Program-made: the position numbers and the translations under genes
Assembly (NCBI GenBank): GCA_016617785.1
Contig: JADILM010000003.1
Coordinates: 1,178,001 to 1,242,000, forward strand
Length of the DNA: 64,000 nt
Origin: Sporobolomyces roseus
Lineage: Eukaryota > Basidiomycota > Microbotryomycetes > Sporidiobolales > Sporidiobolaceae
Direction of reading: 5' to 3'
Part shown: positions 47,795 to 59,391 of the stretch, in pieces
Layout of the letters: each line of letters opens with the position of its first letter
Position numbering within the stretch: position 1 is the stretch's first letter
Notes under the pieces: model-generated
Databases searched by the model: none
What the model saw: the letters and a program-made list of their open reading frames with translations, nothing else
Told to the model about the DNA's origin: nothing

Positions 47795-49299
47795 TTACCT
47801 GCCCCTTCCTCTCCCTCCCCCTCTTCCTCGTCCCCCTCCTCTCCCTCCTCTCCCACTCGACTCTCTCGGTCTCCCTATCCCTTGCACCCTCTCAATCTCT
47901 CCTTTACTCAACGAAATCTGTCCCCTCCCAAACGTCCCAATCGCACCCTTCAATCCTCTCTCCCTCTTATCCTCCCCTCTCTCCTTTCTCGCCTCTTTCA
48001 AACTCATGGCTTCCCTCGCTCCAGTTCCCAATCCACCTCTCTTAGATCCTTGCAAGATACCAGCCGCGTCATCGCGTGCTTGAGCGCGTCGGAGATTCGC
48101 CGCGTTCTGACCAGCTCGTAAAGAACGAGGTGCGTTCTTGGGTAAGGGAGTGTGACCTTTGAGAGGTTTTGATGAAGCTATCGGTAGCTCCCTTAGGAGA
48201 TCGGGAAGTGATGAGGGACCCGATGTCGAAGTGAGGGATTTAGTCAAGGTTGAAAGGTGTGAATCCAATTTAGCGAGATGTCTATTAAATTTTCAACTCA
48301 AAAAGTCAGCTTCCTTGAAGTGATAGGGAGAAAGATTAAAGGGAAGAATAACTGACGATTCTTCAGCTGCATCTTCTGGAGCGTCCTTTCGTCCAGATCC
48401 ACTAGCTCCCTCCTCACCACCCTCAAGTTTACTAGTCTTCTTCCCTCCCTTTTTGCCTCGGAATTTCATGTTGACTTCGTCAGCTACACTGGGTTTACGT
48501 AATACATCACTTTTAACTTTGCCTGACTGCACTCATCAATCACTTCATCAGCTTGGGGTAAGATGGGAGGGAGGGGAAAAGAGAGAGAGGAACAATACCA
48601 TGAAATCTCTTAATTCTTTCTTTGACATCGAGACGGGAGCTGCTCCTGGTGTTGAGGAGGACAAATTTCGACCCGGTTCAGAAAATGCCACGATTTCAGC
48701 GACTGTAAACTCCCAAGGTCAAAGCAAAGGGCTTGTCAGCGAAAAGAAAACTCTGCAAAAGTGATCTTTGGAGAGCGTACCTCGTTTTCTAGGTCTCTCT
48801 TCCTCCTCTTCTTCCTCTAAATCTGATTCCTCCTCACTCTCATCATCATCCTCTAAATCGTCCATTCCTAAATCCCAAACACTTTTCTTTTCTTTCACTG
48901 TCTGAGGTTTCGAAGTGGACGCAGAGGGTTGCTGTTGTTGATAAGTTGGGAGGGCGGAGGAAAGGAATTGTTGTTGTTGTAAGAGGTAGGCTGCTTCTAG
49001 TCTTGTACGTCGAGAGGAGTCGGATTCGGATTCTTCATCTGAAGGAGAGTTCTCGCTCTCTTCTGAATCTTGGGAGTGGAAGTTTGGTCTGTACGATCGA
49101 AGGGGGAGCACATCAGTTCTGTCAAGGTTGAATGCAGCTAGTAGTCGATGGCGTACCTGTTTGATACTTTTGAAGATGAAGTTGAAGAAGCCAATTTCGA
49201 ACGCTTGACATTCGTAGGTCTCGGATCCAATGAGATAGCTTTCCTCTTGCCTTTATCTACTACTACTGGTGCTTTGGGTTTCGATCCTTTCTTCGCCAT
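47795..49299 (-). CDS. Faf1/C1orf131-like (DUF4602) pre-rRNA processing factor
   Basis: Starts MAKKGSKPKAPVVVDKGKRK at 49299. Exon 2 is acidic/Gln-rich with VWDLGMDDLEDDDESEEESD. Exon 3 carries EIVAFSEPGRNLSS and SMSKKELRDFM, and the last exon has KNAPRSLRAGQNAANLRRAQ with IGTFGRGQISLSKGEIERV before an RGG tail. The MSKKELRDFM and GxxxLSKxEI patterns resemble DUF4602 proteins (Faf1 in yeast, C1orf131 in animals), which act in the 90S pre-ribosome. This match is from memory of family motifs. Four or five exons. Stop at 47795-47797. Confidence 0.6.
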
Positions 49300-49385
49300 C
49301 GTTTGTCGGGTTGAGTTCAAGAGTCAACTTTCCCTTCTCTCTCTCTCTTTCTTCACTATTCACTAGCTTCAAACACTCTCAAAGA

Positions 49386-49660
49386 ATGACTGTAGATTGG
49401 AATTACTTTATTTCAGACTCTGGGAAACGTTGGGAACCATCTGCGAGTCAGTCCTCTCTTCCCTTTGCCTTCCCCTCTCCACTTCCTCCTTATCGGGATC
49501 CCTCCCTTCCCCTACTGACTCAGAGTGTGATCGTAAAATAGTTCGTGGATTGTTCCCATTGGAGAAGATCCCAGGAATGGTCAGTCTGTTAGCTGGTAAA
49601 CCCAATGCCGAAACTTTCCCATTTTCGAAAATTACCGTTTCATTGAAACCTATCGTAAAG

Positions 49661-49718
<58 letters not shown>

Positions 49719-51406
49719 GTGAAAACCTTCTCCTTCCTCTTCGTCGCTGACTAGAAGAGCGCTCATTGCTTGATAGGTACCTGACGATCCAGTCGAAGAA
49801 TTAGTAGTAGAATCGGATGCTCTCACTGAGGGACTTCAATATGGTCCCACTGCGGGACTGGGAGGTTTAGTCAAATGGTTGGAGAACCTTCAGGAGACTA
49901 AACACTCGAGGAAGAAGGATGGGAGTTGGCAAGTCAGTGTCGGGTCGGGAAGTCAAGATTTGATCAATAAGGTGAGCACGAACGACGTGCTTCACTCATG
50001 CAGACTGCTGTGAGCCAGTCCACTGATGCGTGAAGTCGTGGGTTGGTGATCACAGGCTTTCTGTTCGTTGGTTAATCCGGGAGATTCAATCTTGTTGGAA
50101 TCACCAGTTTACTCGTGAGTCGGCAGCTGGGTCGACGGATCATTCGAACGCTCATTCTCCCTTTCCGCCCTCTCACAGCGGTACACTCGGGTTGTTGAAG
50201 CAACACGACGCCGATTTGATCGGTAAGCGAAAGAACTCGAGAATCTCCCTCGCCTCGATTGTATTGGCACTGATTCCTGGGAGCTCTTCTGCTCTGGCAG
50301 ATGTTCCCGTCGATACTGCCGGATTACGACCTGATGCACTCGAAGATACCCTCGCAAACTGGTCAACCAAGTACCCGAACAAACGATTCCCCAAACTCCT
50401 TTACACGATGTACGCCCCCCCTCTCCCTCTTCTCTCATCTCCCCACTAATCCCGTTACTTTCACAGTCCAACCGGTTCAAACCCGACAGGTTGTTCATCA
50501 CCTCTCGAAAGACGTCAAAAGATTTTAGCGCTAGTTAGGAAATACAATTTATTGTTATTGGAAGATGACGCTTATCACTATCTATCTTTCGACCCTGAGA
50601 ATACTACTCCTACTTATTTCGAGTTGGAAGCGAAGGAGGGAGATGGGGAGACGGGGAGAGTCGTTAGGTTTGACTCGTTTTCAAAGATTTTGAGTTCGGG
50701 TATGTCTCTCTTTTCCTATATCTGCGTTTGATTCAGGTCGGAATTGATTCGGGAGTAAGAAGCAAACAGGCATGAGATTGGGATTCTTGACGGCTGCTAA
50801 ACCTCTAGTAGACATCGTTGATCTCAACACGGCAAACACTAACCTCCAACCTTCGTACGTCTCTCGATTCTCTCCTGAGCAGATCATCTCACTGATGTGA
50901 AATTTGGGTTGTAGCTCTACAACACAAGCAATCGTCCTAGTCCTCTTGAACAAATGGGGACTCGACGGGTTCCTCTCTCATACTCAACGAGTCGCAGCAT
51001 TTTACAAACAAAAACGAGACATGTTCGAATCGATCGCTCACAAATACCTAGATGGACTAGCAACATGGGTTTCACCTGATTCAGGGATGTTTGTACGTAC
51101 CCCCTCCTTCGCCTCACCTCTAATGAATCTAGCTGATTTTAGCCGAGAGGGAGAGGGAAATAGTTGTTCCTCGATTTGAAGTTGACTAAAGATGGAACTC
51201 CTGGTGATTCGAGTGAATTGATCTCTACGACAGCTGTACAAAAGGGAGTGCTAGCTGTTCCAGGTGTCGGGTTCCTTGCGAATGGTGGGAAATCAAGTTA
51301 TGTTAGGGTTAGTTTTTCGTTAGCTACCGAACAAGACGCGGAATTGGCTTTCGAGAGGTTGAGGGAATGCGTGTTGGAAGCTAGAGGGGAGACGGAGAAG
51401 AAGTAG
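49386..51406 (+). CDS. PLP-dependent aromatic/2-aminoadipate aminotransferase (ARO8-like)
   Basis: Fold-type I aminotransferase of the Aro8/AADAT group. MTVDWNYFISDSGKRWEPSA is followed by PLEKIPGMVSLLAGKPNAET, GLQYGPTAGLGGLVKWLENL, AFCSLVNPGDSILLESPVYS, PTGSNPTGCSSPLERRQKIL, LLLLEDDAYHYLSF and FDSFSKILSSGMRLGFL, the last with the PLP-lysine in SxK context. The C-terminal lobe ends GVLAVPGVGFLANGGKSSYVR. About nine exons. The intron between KPI and VPDDP contains a (CT)25 tract (49663-49712). Stop at 51404-51406. Confidence 0.9.
49663..49712 (+). repeat. (CT)25 microsatellite in intron
   Basis: Uninterrupted run of 25 CT dinucleotides inside an intron of the aminotransferase gene, upstream of its acceptor. 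Confidence 0.95.
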
Positions 51407-51482
51407 AGTAGAGGAGGAGGACATAGTGTAGATATCGAGAAGCAATAATTATTCTATTGTTCAGATCCTCCTAGTCGCGGTT

Positions 51483-52586
51483 CTACAATTTCCTTTCCTT
51501 ATGTAGTTGAGGCCACGCACCCAACCAAGGCTTCCCTTCTATCCGTTCTGATCGAACTCCTCGCTTCTTCCCACCAGTACTCGTACTTTCTCCTCCTCCT
51601 CGAGATTCGGTTGGAACGAGTTTCCATAACTCTTGCACGTTTCGATCTCGCAAGTAAGAGTAGGCGAGATCATAGTGTAACCCAACTGCTTGTGGTCCAT
51701 GCGAATCATCTGATAGTGTGAATCTTCCTCCTTGAGCGAGGATTTCCTGTTTTCGAAAAAAGGGGGGGAAATCAGTCATCAATTGCGCGTGCGCGAGACA
51801 GAGAGAGAGAGAGCTGGAAACTCACATCAAACACCTCGACTCCTGGATAACCCGTCTTCCATCCTTTCCTAAATGCCGACGCATTCAGTTCAAACAACGC
51901 GCCATACTCTACTCCCAGCCCAATATTCCTTTTCACTTTCTCCCACACCTCCGGGTAATCCCTAAAATCCTTCTCTGGGTAATACAATCGACACAGATCG
52001 AAGTGTCCAATGACTTCAGGTCTCAATCGATCGAACAATTCATACTGCTGATCAAAGTATTTCGAGAACAATTGAGAAAATCTCGATTCGTCATCGGAAC
52101 CTGATTGAAGGGATAGAACGGTGTCGAAGCGAGGTTGGTCGAAATCGATAGGGAGGGAATCGCAGTGATGGACACTCCCGACGATGTAGTCGATCGAAGA
52201 GGAAGAGGTTGAAAGGAGTTGTTCGAGTTTTGAGAGACCGGAGGAATCGATGTATTCCGTTTCTAGTCCTACTAAGAGAGTTATCTTGTTCCAGTAGAAT
52301 TCTTTCAGTCGATTCGCTTCTTTGAGGTAACGGGAGAAGGTATCAGATAGATCTTGAGGAGTGAGATGAGCCTAAATGAATCGAGATCAATACGTCTCCC
52401 TTCGTACTTCAGAAAGAGAGAGCGCACCTCTTCTGGGTAGAGATGTTCTAGCTTGTATCGAGGGACATGCTCGGATAATCCAAACGTTGTAAAGCCTTGT
52501 CGAATCGCTTCTTCGACGACTTCGACTAATGTTCCTTTCGCGTGTAAACAGAATTCGCCAGAGTGGGAATGGTGCGAGATAGTCAT
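51483..52586 (-). CDS. HIS2: Histidinol-phosphatase (PHP family)
   Basis: Histidine-biosynthesis phosphatase. Starts MTISHHSHSGEFCLHAKGTL, the HxHSGEFC metal site of the PHP fold, from ATG 52586. TTFGLSEHVPRYKLEHLYPEE, LLVGLETEYIDSSG and YIVGSVHHCDSLPIDFDQPR follow; then EVIGHFDLCRLYYPEKD (HFD metal ligands) and GGRFTLSDDSHGPQAVGLHY (SDDSH). Three introns. An open stretch upstream (52587-52795) may be a 5' UTR and is not needed for the fold. Shares about 395 bp with divergent APN2. Stop at 51483-51485. Confidence 0.92.
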
Positions 52587-52981
52587 AGGTTGTTTTGATC
52601 CTTCAAAGTTGTCTTGGTGAGTCTAGAGGCGAGAATAGAGGAGCGAGAGGAAGTCTGAGATGAAACGGAATGAGGGAGAGGGAAATGAAGATACGCATCA
52701 GCTGAATGTACTAGCGTTTGATAGAGTTTATTTCGACTCACCAATAGCCAGTAGAGCTGTATTGAGTGAGGAGGGAGAGGAAGGGAAATTGACATCTTCT
52801 CGATTTCCTGTTTGACTTTCTACTCATCGAAAGATACTTGACAAAGCCTCACGAACACCTTTACGACACCCGGGAACTCCGCAAGAGCCTACTTGAACCC
52901 CTTCTAGTACTCTCCATCCCCTCAAGCTCCCCCACTCGAAAGTTGCATCATTTGGAAGAGTAGAGAGCTGAAGAGACAGCA

Positions 52982-55464
52982 ATGAGGATTGTCACGTGGA
53001 ATGTGGTAAGCTCACTATCTCCTACGTCAATCTGCTACACGTGCTAATCATTCATTCTGTGCAGAATGGAATCAAAACGCTACTTCAGTATCATCCGTGA
53101 GTTTCCCACAACTCTTGCACAGCTCTGAACTCTGTTGAAGATATACAATGACGACTGGTGACTTGTACGAACTGTTAGGTGGAACAAGAAGAAGACGTAC
53201 GAAGGGATTATCGAAGATTTAGGTGGCGATATCACTTGTATTCAAGGTTCGTTTACTTTCTTCCTACCTCCAGCTCGAAACCGAGCCGAGTTATTCACCA
53301 CTCTCTCTAACGCCCGCAGAAACGAAGATTACACGAACGCAAATCGAGAAAGGCATGGCCTGCATGTCGAACTACGACGGCTTCTTCTCCTTCTTCCGTC
53401 GAACCGTTCGAGGTATCCACGGCACCGCAATCTACACGAAACGCGATGTTGTGATCCCCCTGAAAGCCGAAGAAGGTATCGGATCCGCTTTGCTTCCTGC
53501 GACGATGACTGTTCCGGAAAGAATCGGAGGATACCCATTGAGTTCAGAGGTCGATCTCGATTACAATGCTATGAAGGAACTCGATGCAGAGGGAAGGACT
53601 ACAGTTATCGATGCTGGAATGTTTGTGTTGATCAATCTGTGAGTACCAAACTTTCTCTCTCAGCTCGCATTCCGTTCTCACTGACCACTTCGAACTTTAC
53701 TCTCAGCTACTGCCCAAATGAAACAAATGAGGATCGATTGGTTTTCAAGAATAACTTCAACGCTATGGTCGATCGTCGAGTCAGAGGATTGATTAAACAA
53801 GGTCGAGAAGTAATTGTCGTCGGAGATCTCGTGAGTTCAAAGCTTGCTGGCTTCCAACCTCTTTTCCACATGACTGACGTAGTTGCTTGCTTTGCCTTAC
53901 AGAATATATGTGCCTCGAACCTCGACACTGCTGAACCTGATCAACGAGCGAAGAATCAAGGAATCGAAGAGTTTACCGATCATCCTCCGAGGAAATGGTT
54001 GAAAGAGTTCACTGGACCTGATGGACCTATGGTGGATACTACGAGAGCTCAACATCCAGATAGGAAGGGAATGTTCACCTGTAAGCGAACCTCTCAAGAT
54101 CTTGATCCCGTCAATTACTAATCTCGATGACTTTCCTCAATAGGCTGGAACACCAAGATCGATGCAAGGTGAGCCTCCTATAGCCACTCCTCTCTCATCG
54201 ACAGCGGTACTGAGCCTCTCTGCGAGAACTACAGACCTTCAAACTACGGCACTCGACTTGATTATATTCTGGTTACTCCCGGTCTCCTTCCTTGGCTCAA
54301 AGACGCAGACATTCAGCGAGACGTCGTAGGATCGGACCACTGCCCCGTGTACCTTGACTTTCATGATACGATCGAGCTTCCAGGACGTGGAACGGTTCAG
54401 CTTTGGGACGAAATGAATCCGAATAGGAAACGAGGAGAACCACTTCCCGAACCTCCCGCTTTCGCCAGCAAATTCTTCGACGAATTCTCCGGCAAACAAC
54501 AGACTCTCAATAGTTTCTTCGCTAAACCCGCCAAGAATGGTTCAGCTCCTCCTCCCTCTGCCTCACCTCAACCTATCGCCTCTACCTCGAAATCGAAATC
54601 GAAAGGTCTTCCTTCCGCTTCTCCTCAACCATCCACTTCTACCACCATCAAGCCTACCAGATCTACTTCCTCTCAGGAATTGGAGAATTTGAGCAAGAAG
54701 GGAAAGGGAAAAGCTAAAGAGGAGGAACCAGTCGAAAAGAAAAAGGGTCAGCAATCTTTACAAAACTTCTTCCGCCCTCCTCCCGAGCCCGAACGACCCG
54801 CCAAGAAACGCAAGAAGTCTACCACACCTTCCACTGCTTCCTCCTCGACCACTTCGACGAAAAGGAAGAAAGCGAAATCGACGACACCCGAACCTCTCAA
54901 CACTAGTCAACCGACTCCTTCCCCCTCTACTCTCTATGACGCTCGACCTGAAGACGACGACATCATCTTTGACGATTCTCACAACGCACCTACTTCATCT
55001 GCGGGTGCTCCTTCGACCGGTTCGCCCTCGTCTCCTCTCCTCACGGCTGAAGTCAACGCTCAAGCTGCGTCAGCATGGTCGAACGTGTTTGCTCAAAAGG
55101 CTGTACCTCTCTGCGAAGGTCACAAGGAACCGACCAAGATGTGGACTGTCAACAAACCTGGAATCAATAAAGGGAGGAAATTCTACCTCTGTCAAAGGTA
55201 AGCATCCCTTTCTTTCTCGCTAGTCGACATCGTACTGATCTCTTTACCCGCTCATAGACCCGTCGGACCTGGCTACGATAAAGGTCAGGCTAAAATCAAC
55301 GTCAATCCTGAATTCCGTTGCGATCATTTCGAATGTGAGTCATCTCTCGCACATTGATCAACCTACAGTTGAGCTGAGTATTCTTCGTATCTGTGACAGG
55401 GGCTACGAAAGTGCTTCGTCCAGCTGGAATGGTTGAGAACATGAACTCGAAGAAATCCAAATAA
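52982..55464 (+). CDS. APN2: AP endonuclease 2 (Apn2/Apex2 family)
   Basis: Exonuclease III-fold AP endonuclease and 3'-end cleaner. MRIVTWNVNGIKTLLQYHP includes the N-terminal WNVNG metal site; ETKITRTQIEKGM supplies the catalytic Glu. GIHGTAIYTKRDVV and VGDLNICASNLDTAEPDQRA with YGTRLDYILVTPG and VVGSDHCPVYLDF complete the SDHCP active site. Downstream are two PCNA-interacting (PIP) boxes, QQTLNSFFAKP and QQSLQNFFRPP, then a Lys-rich stretch and a C-terminal Zf-GRF-type segment (LCEGHKEPTKMWTVNKPGIN, CDHFEWATKVL). About ten introns. The GRF domain binds ssDNA. Stop TAA at 55462-55464. Confidence 0.93.
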
Positions 55465-55928
55465 GCTCGTCTCATCAAACGCTTGTCATTCTACAACACC
55501 TACTATCCGCTTGTCGCTTTGACTCTACCTATCCGCTTCTCATTCAACGCTGTACTCTCAAGTCGAATCTGTCGTAATTTACCTCTCTTTTTCTACCCGG
55601 ATGAACTTGCTCACAAAGTTTCGAATCCTCTCTGCGAGATGCTGTGCGCCTCGCGTGGCTCGCTCAGGAACGACGATCATCTCTCCCAGTTCATGCTTTG
55701 AAGCCGACGAGACACTCACCGAAATTGATCTTCCTTACCAGATTCGGACAATTCGACACAGCTCCTATTCGACTATTCTTTCTCCTTCTTCCGACTTCTT
55801 CTCCTTCTCCTGCTTACTCCTCTGATTTGCTCGGATCAACCTCAACCACACCAGAACCCGCAAGCTCGACTGTCTCCCTCTTTCTTCGCAACTTTGTTCC
55901 TTCACGCTCCCTCTCGCTCCTCTCCAGA

Positions 55929-57271
55929 ATGTCAGCAAGTAATCTCGAAAGTGTCAAGGCTATGGCAAAGGCGAGGGCTCAGTATATTATCGTCTGGAAG
56001 TGAGCCCTTACTCTCTCTATATCGCATTGGGAACAGAATAAGCTCGTTTTGACATGAAACTCTGCTCGTTAGCGCTATTTACGTTTGGGATACACTTGCA
56101 ACCTCAAGAGTCGAACATCGTACGATATGGAAAGCGAAATGGACGCTACTGAAAGGGCTCTTCCTCGCGAATCGATACTTCTCTTTAATACTCTGTTTGT
56201 CGACTTGCGTGACGATTCTGACCCCTATGTCGTTCGGTGAGTCTTGTTTCTGTCAACCTCCCGTGTTGACGGATCGTTATGATGTGTCAATGTTCTGAAC
56301 CGCTCTCACGATTGATGGAACAGCTGCTTGTGGACGAGTTTTTTGGATTCAGCTATTGGAGATCGTATTTGTGCTCTTAGTCTGCCATTGCATCATTGCC
56401 GTGAGGGTTTACGCTATATATGAGCGATCGAGTATTGTCAAGTGGATGTGAGCATTCTCTCCGCTTTCAATTCGAGAAACCGACAACTGAAAACTCATGG
56501 ATTTCTTCAGATTGATTGCCTATCTTGTACTTGAGGGAAGCATAGCAATAGCCGCTATGTCGTCGTTCAAGCGCAAGTCGACTGCTCCCGCTACTTTGTC
56601 GCTGGATCATTGTCTCTGATCCGCCTCTGCCAGATGATCGCTGACATCTCCCTCTCATACAGCACTAGACCTCCCTCGATCAATCGCCGCTTATATACAG
56701 CTCGAAGGATGTATCACAACACCTAGGGAAGGTACACGTCGGAAGCTTATCACAGCATTGAACGTCCTCCCTGCCTTCTACGACACGGGAGTTCTCGTCG
56801 CGGTAGCATGGCGAAACTACTCAACGACTCGTCAGATTGGAGCACAGATACCTATACTCAGGAGGCTTCTGTTTGATGGGATATGGTACTACGTGATAAT
56901 CACTGCGACTCACATGGGTGAGCTTTCGGATTTCGCTTCTTTTCCTTCCTCATCTTGGGGATCTGACGAAATGTCTCTACAGTGACTGCAATCATGTATA
57001 GCCGTATGTCTCCTTCTGAAATTCTCGAAATCGATCGAACTGACTCCCGTTGACTCGAATTCCTCTCCTCCTCTCCCTTGTTTTCCTCTCGACTTACCCT
57101 TCTTCCACGACCTTCTCTCGCATAGATACGGATCCTTCTATACGCACCTTCAATGTGCCCGCTTCGATCGTGCTCGGTTCTTTGGCTTGCTCGAGGCTTG
57201 TCCTATCGTTGCAAAATCGACCTCAAACGAACTCGAGTACCGTTCGCTGTTTACAGACGATATCGAGCTGA
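55929..57271 (+). CDS. DUF6533-type multi-pass membrane protein, copy 1
   Basis: Exon 1 MSASNLESVKAMAKARAQYI, then WNAIYVWDTLATSRVEHRTIW with LLKGLFLANRYFSLILCLST: the DUF6533 signature (VWDTL...E...IW...K.L.L.NRY) of basidiomycete 7TM-like proteins of unknown function. Later exons: GRVFWIQLLEIVFVLLVCHC, LIAYLVLEGSIAIAAMSSFK, then (after a GC-AG intron at 56573-56662) the LDLPRSIAAYIQLEGCITT stretch, LNVLPAFYDTGVLVAVAWRN and a terminal exon 57126-57271 giving TDPSIRTFNVPASIVLGSLA to the stop. About seven TM helices. It is tandem with a paralogue at 58015. Stop TGA 57269-57271. Confidence 0.8.
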
Positions 57272-57514
57272 CGTGGATCAGTAGAAAGGACTCTGTCAGT
57301 TCGCGGACAGGGAAGTTTAGGTGAAGGACATTTCGAGGAGTTTTGCCTTTTCCTTGTTTTCGCGTTGTTCTTTACCTTTGTAAATAGATGATGTAAGATG
57401 CTCTGGTTCGAAGAGCGCATACTCAGCGAATCAGCCGTGAGCCTTTCGTTGATTAAGACTACTAGAGAGAAGAAAGTGCAAGCTGATTTGGTGCTTTCCG
57501 CGAACTTCGAGTAG

Positions 57515-57660
57515 ACTCGCGTCCTTTGATTCGCACGTTCAATATCGCTGCACTGGTAGTCCTGGGATCTGTAGCTTACTCAAGACTGGCTCTGTCTCTT
57601 CACAGCCGACCTCAGCTAGATCCGAGCAAGCTTCGCCAATTGCAGGCGATTTCGAGCTGA
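57515..57660 (+). pseudogene. Orphan duplicated terminal exon of the DUF6533 gene
   Basis: After a GTAG acceptor at 57511-57514, the 146-nt stretch encodes SRPLIRTFNIAALVVLGSVA and continues RLALSLHSRPQLDPSKLRQL to a TGA at 57658-57660. It matches the last exon of copy 1 (57126-57271) in length (146 nt), splice phase and 29 of 48 residues by my hand alignment. No upstream exons of a third copy are visible. It is either a duplication relic or an alternative last exon. Confidence 0.7.
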
Positions 57661-58014
57661 GCTATACTTTTAAACATTCATCGGAATAAAAGCTGTTTGC
57701 GCTTGTGACCTGCTGGAGTCGAGGCTAGAGCATGTCCTATCTCTAATTCGAAGCTAGGCGAGACCAAGATCGACCTTGCTCTCGGAAAGAGGAGCATACC
57801 GAATACGGACTTAATTACCTTTCCTCTCTCTTCTCTCACTTCTCTCCTCACTTCTTCCTCCTCTCCGCTCTCTACTCTCTCCGCTACCACTTCAGGCTTC
57901 TACTCGATACACGCTCAGAGTCATCGACAGAAACGCTACAACTCGACTTGGTCTATAGCCGATTCTCCTCCTCTCTGCCAACTCAACTCTCGTCTCATCA
58001 ATCTACAGCAGCGT

Positions 58015-59307
58015 ATGGCAGCAGTTGACCTAGACAGTATCAAGACGATCGCTAAAGGTATGTCAACATGCCCTCTTCTTCGTCGACGTGAGCTAATCGA
58101 AGGAGAATCGCAGCGAGGGGTCAGTATTTGCTTGTTTGGAAGTAAGCTCTATAGCTTGCCCTTTGACCAGCTGGAGCTCCTTACTGACAATATTGAGCAG
58201 TGTGATTCTCGTCTGGGATACTCTCGCGACTCTCCGAGTGGAGTATAGGACGATTTGGCTTGCGAAATGGAGCTGGCTCAAGGTTATGTTTCTGCTAAAC
58301 CGCTATGGGACCCCTGTTTGGGCTATCGGTACCTGCATAACGATCTTGACTCCGATGTCGGAAGGTACGTCTCTTTCCTTGCTCGCCTCATTCTTTGAGA
58401 CTAAAGTTATCGATGCTTTTCCTTCACGACAGCTGCCTGCCGACGAGTCTTCTGGATTCAGCTCATCGAGATCGTCTACGTACTCCTGACATGTCATGCT
58501 ATCGTGGCTATTCGGATTTATGCGATATACGAGAGGAGTCGAGTCGTGAAGTATCTGTAAGCTTTCTCGAAACTTCCGCTCTCGATGATCTCGACCTGGA
58601 ATTCCTTCTGAGCGATCTTGTCGAGGATGGTAGGTTGATCTCATACCTCATATTCGAGACAACGATCGCGATCGTAGCGATGGCAGGATACAGACGTAAG
58701 TTTACTTCGACAAGTTCAGATTCAGTCGGCCATTGAGTTCTCAGCACTCTCTTCTCGTCGCGGAAGTGGCCCGACTCGACCAGCGCTGACCTCACTTCGT
58801 TGAACGAACGAAACAGCTCTCATTATTCCTCGACCTATCGCTTCCTTTATTGGCGTCGAGGGTTGCATAACGGAACCAAGGGGAGGAGTCAAGCAGCCAC
58901 AAGTCCTAGCATTGAACGTACTACCTGCTATCTACGACACTGTAATCCTCGGAGCGGTTATCCGGCGCAATCTCAAGATTACTCGAAAGATAGGAATACA
59001 AATCCCGATGTTTCGACGGTTGATCAAGGATGGGACAGTCTACTATATCGTGATCACTGTGACGCACGCAGTGACAGCAATCATGTACTCTCGTGAGTCC
59101 CTCAACTCCTCCTGAGCTTGACTCCGAGTCGTTAGCTCGATGATTACGGAAAAAGTGGGCTCAAGCATTCTTGTTTGCGTAGATACCGACGCGAGTATCC
59201 GCACCTTCAATGTCCCTGCGTCCGTGACCCTCGGTTCTCTAGCTTGTTCTCGTCTTGTACTCTCCCTCCAGAATCGCCCTCCGCCGAAATCGAGTCAGAT
59301 CCGTTGA
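58015..59307 (+). CDS. DUF6533-type multi-pass membrane protein, copy 2
   Basis: Starts MAAVDLDSIKTIAK, then an intron (absent from copy 1) and ARGQYLLVWN, VILVWDTLATLRVEYRTIWL with LLNRYGTPVWAIGTCITILT: the same DUF6533 signature. RVFWIQLIEIVYVLLTCHAI, LISYLIFETTIAIVAMAGY, PLIIPRPIASFIGVEGCITE, LNVLPAIYDTVILGAVIRRN and a last exon (59183-59307) TDASIRTFNVPASVTLGSLA follow. The equivalent of copy 1's GC-AG junction here uses a normal GTAAGT donor. Ends shorter than copy 1 (NRPPPKSSQIR). Stop TGA at 59305-59307. Confidence 0.8.
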
Positions 59308-59391
59308 ATAAGATTACAAGCTCTTCATGGCTTCTACTCGCAGATGCTCTAGTATCGAAGGGTTGATGCTCGAGTCATCGTTCAGTCTGTT

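Noticed and set aside
52587..52795. Separate small gene or N-terminal exon of HIS2
   Set aside because: Family members start at the HHSHSGEFC metal site; the extra stretch has no conserved features.
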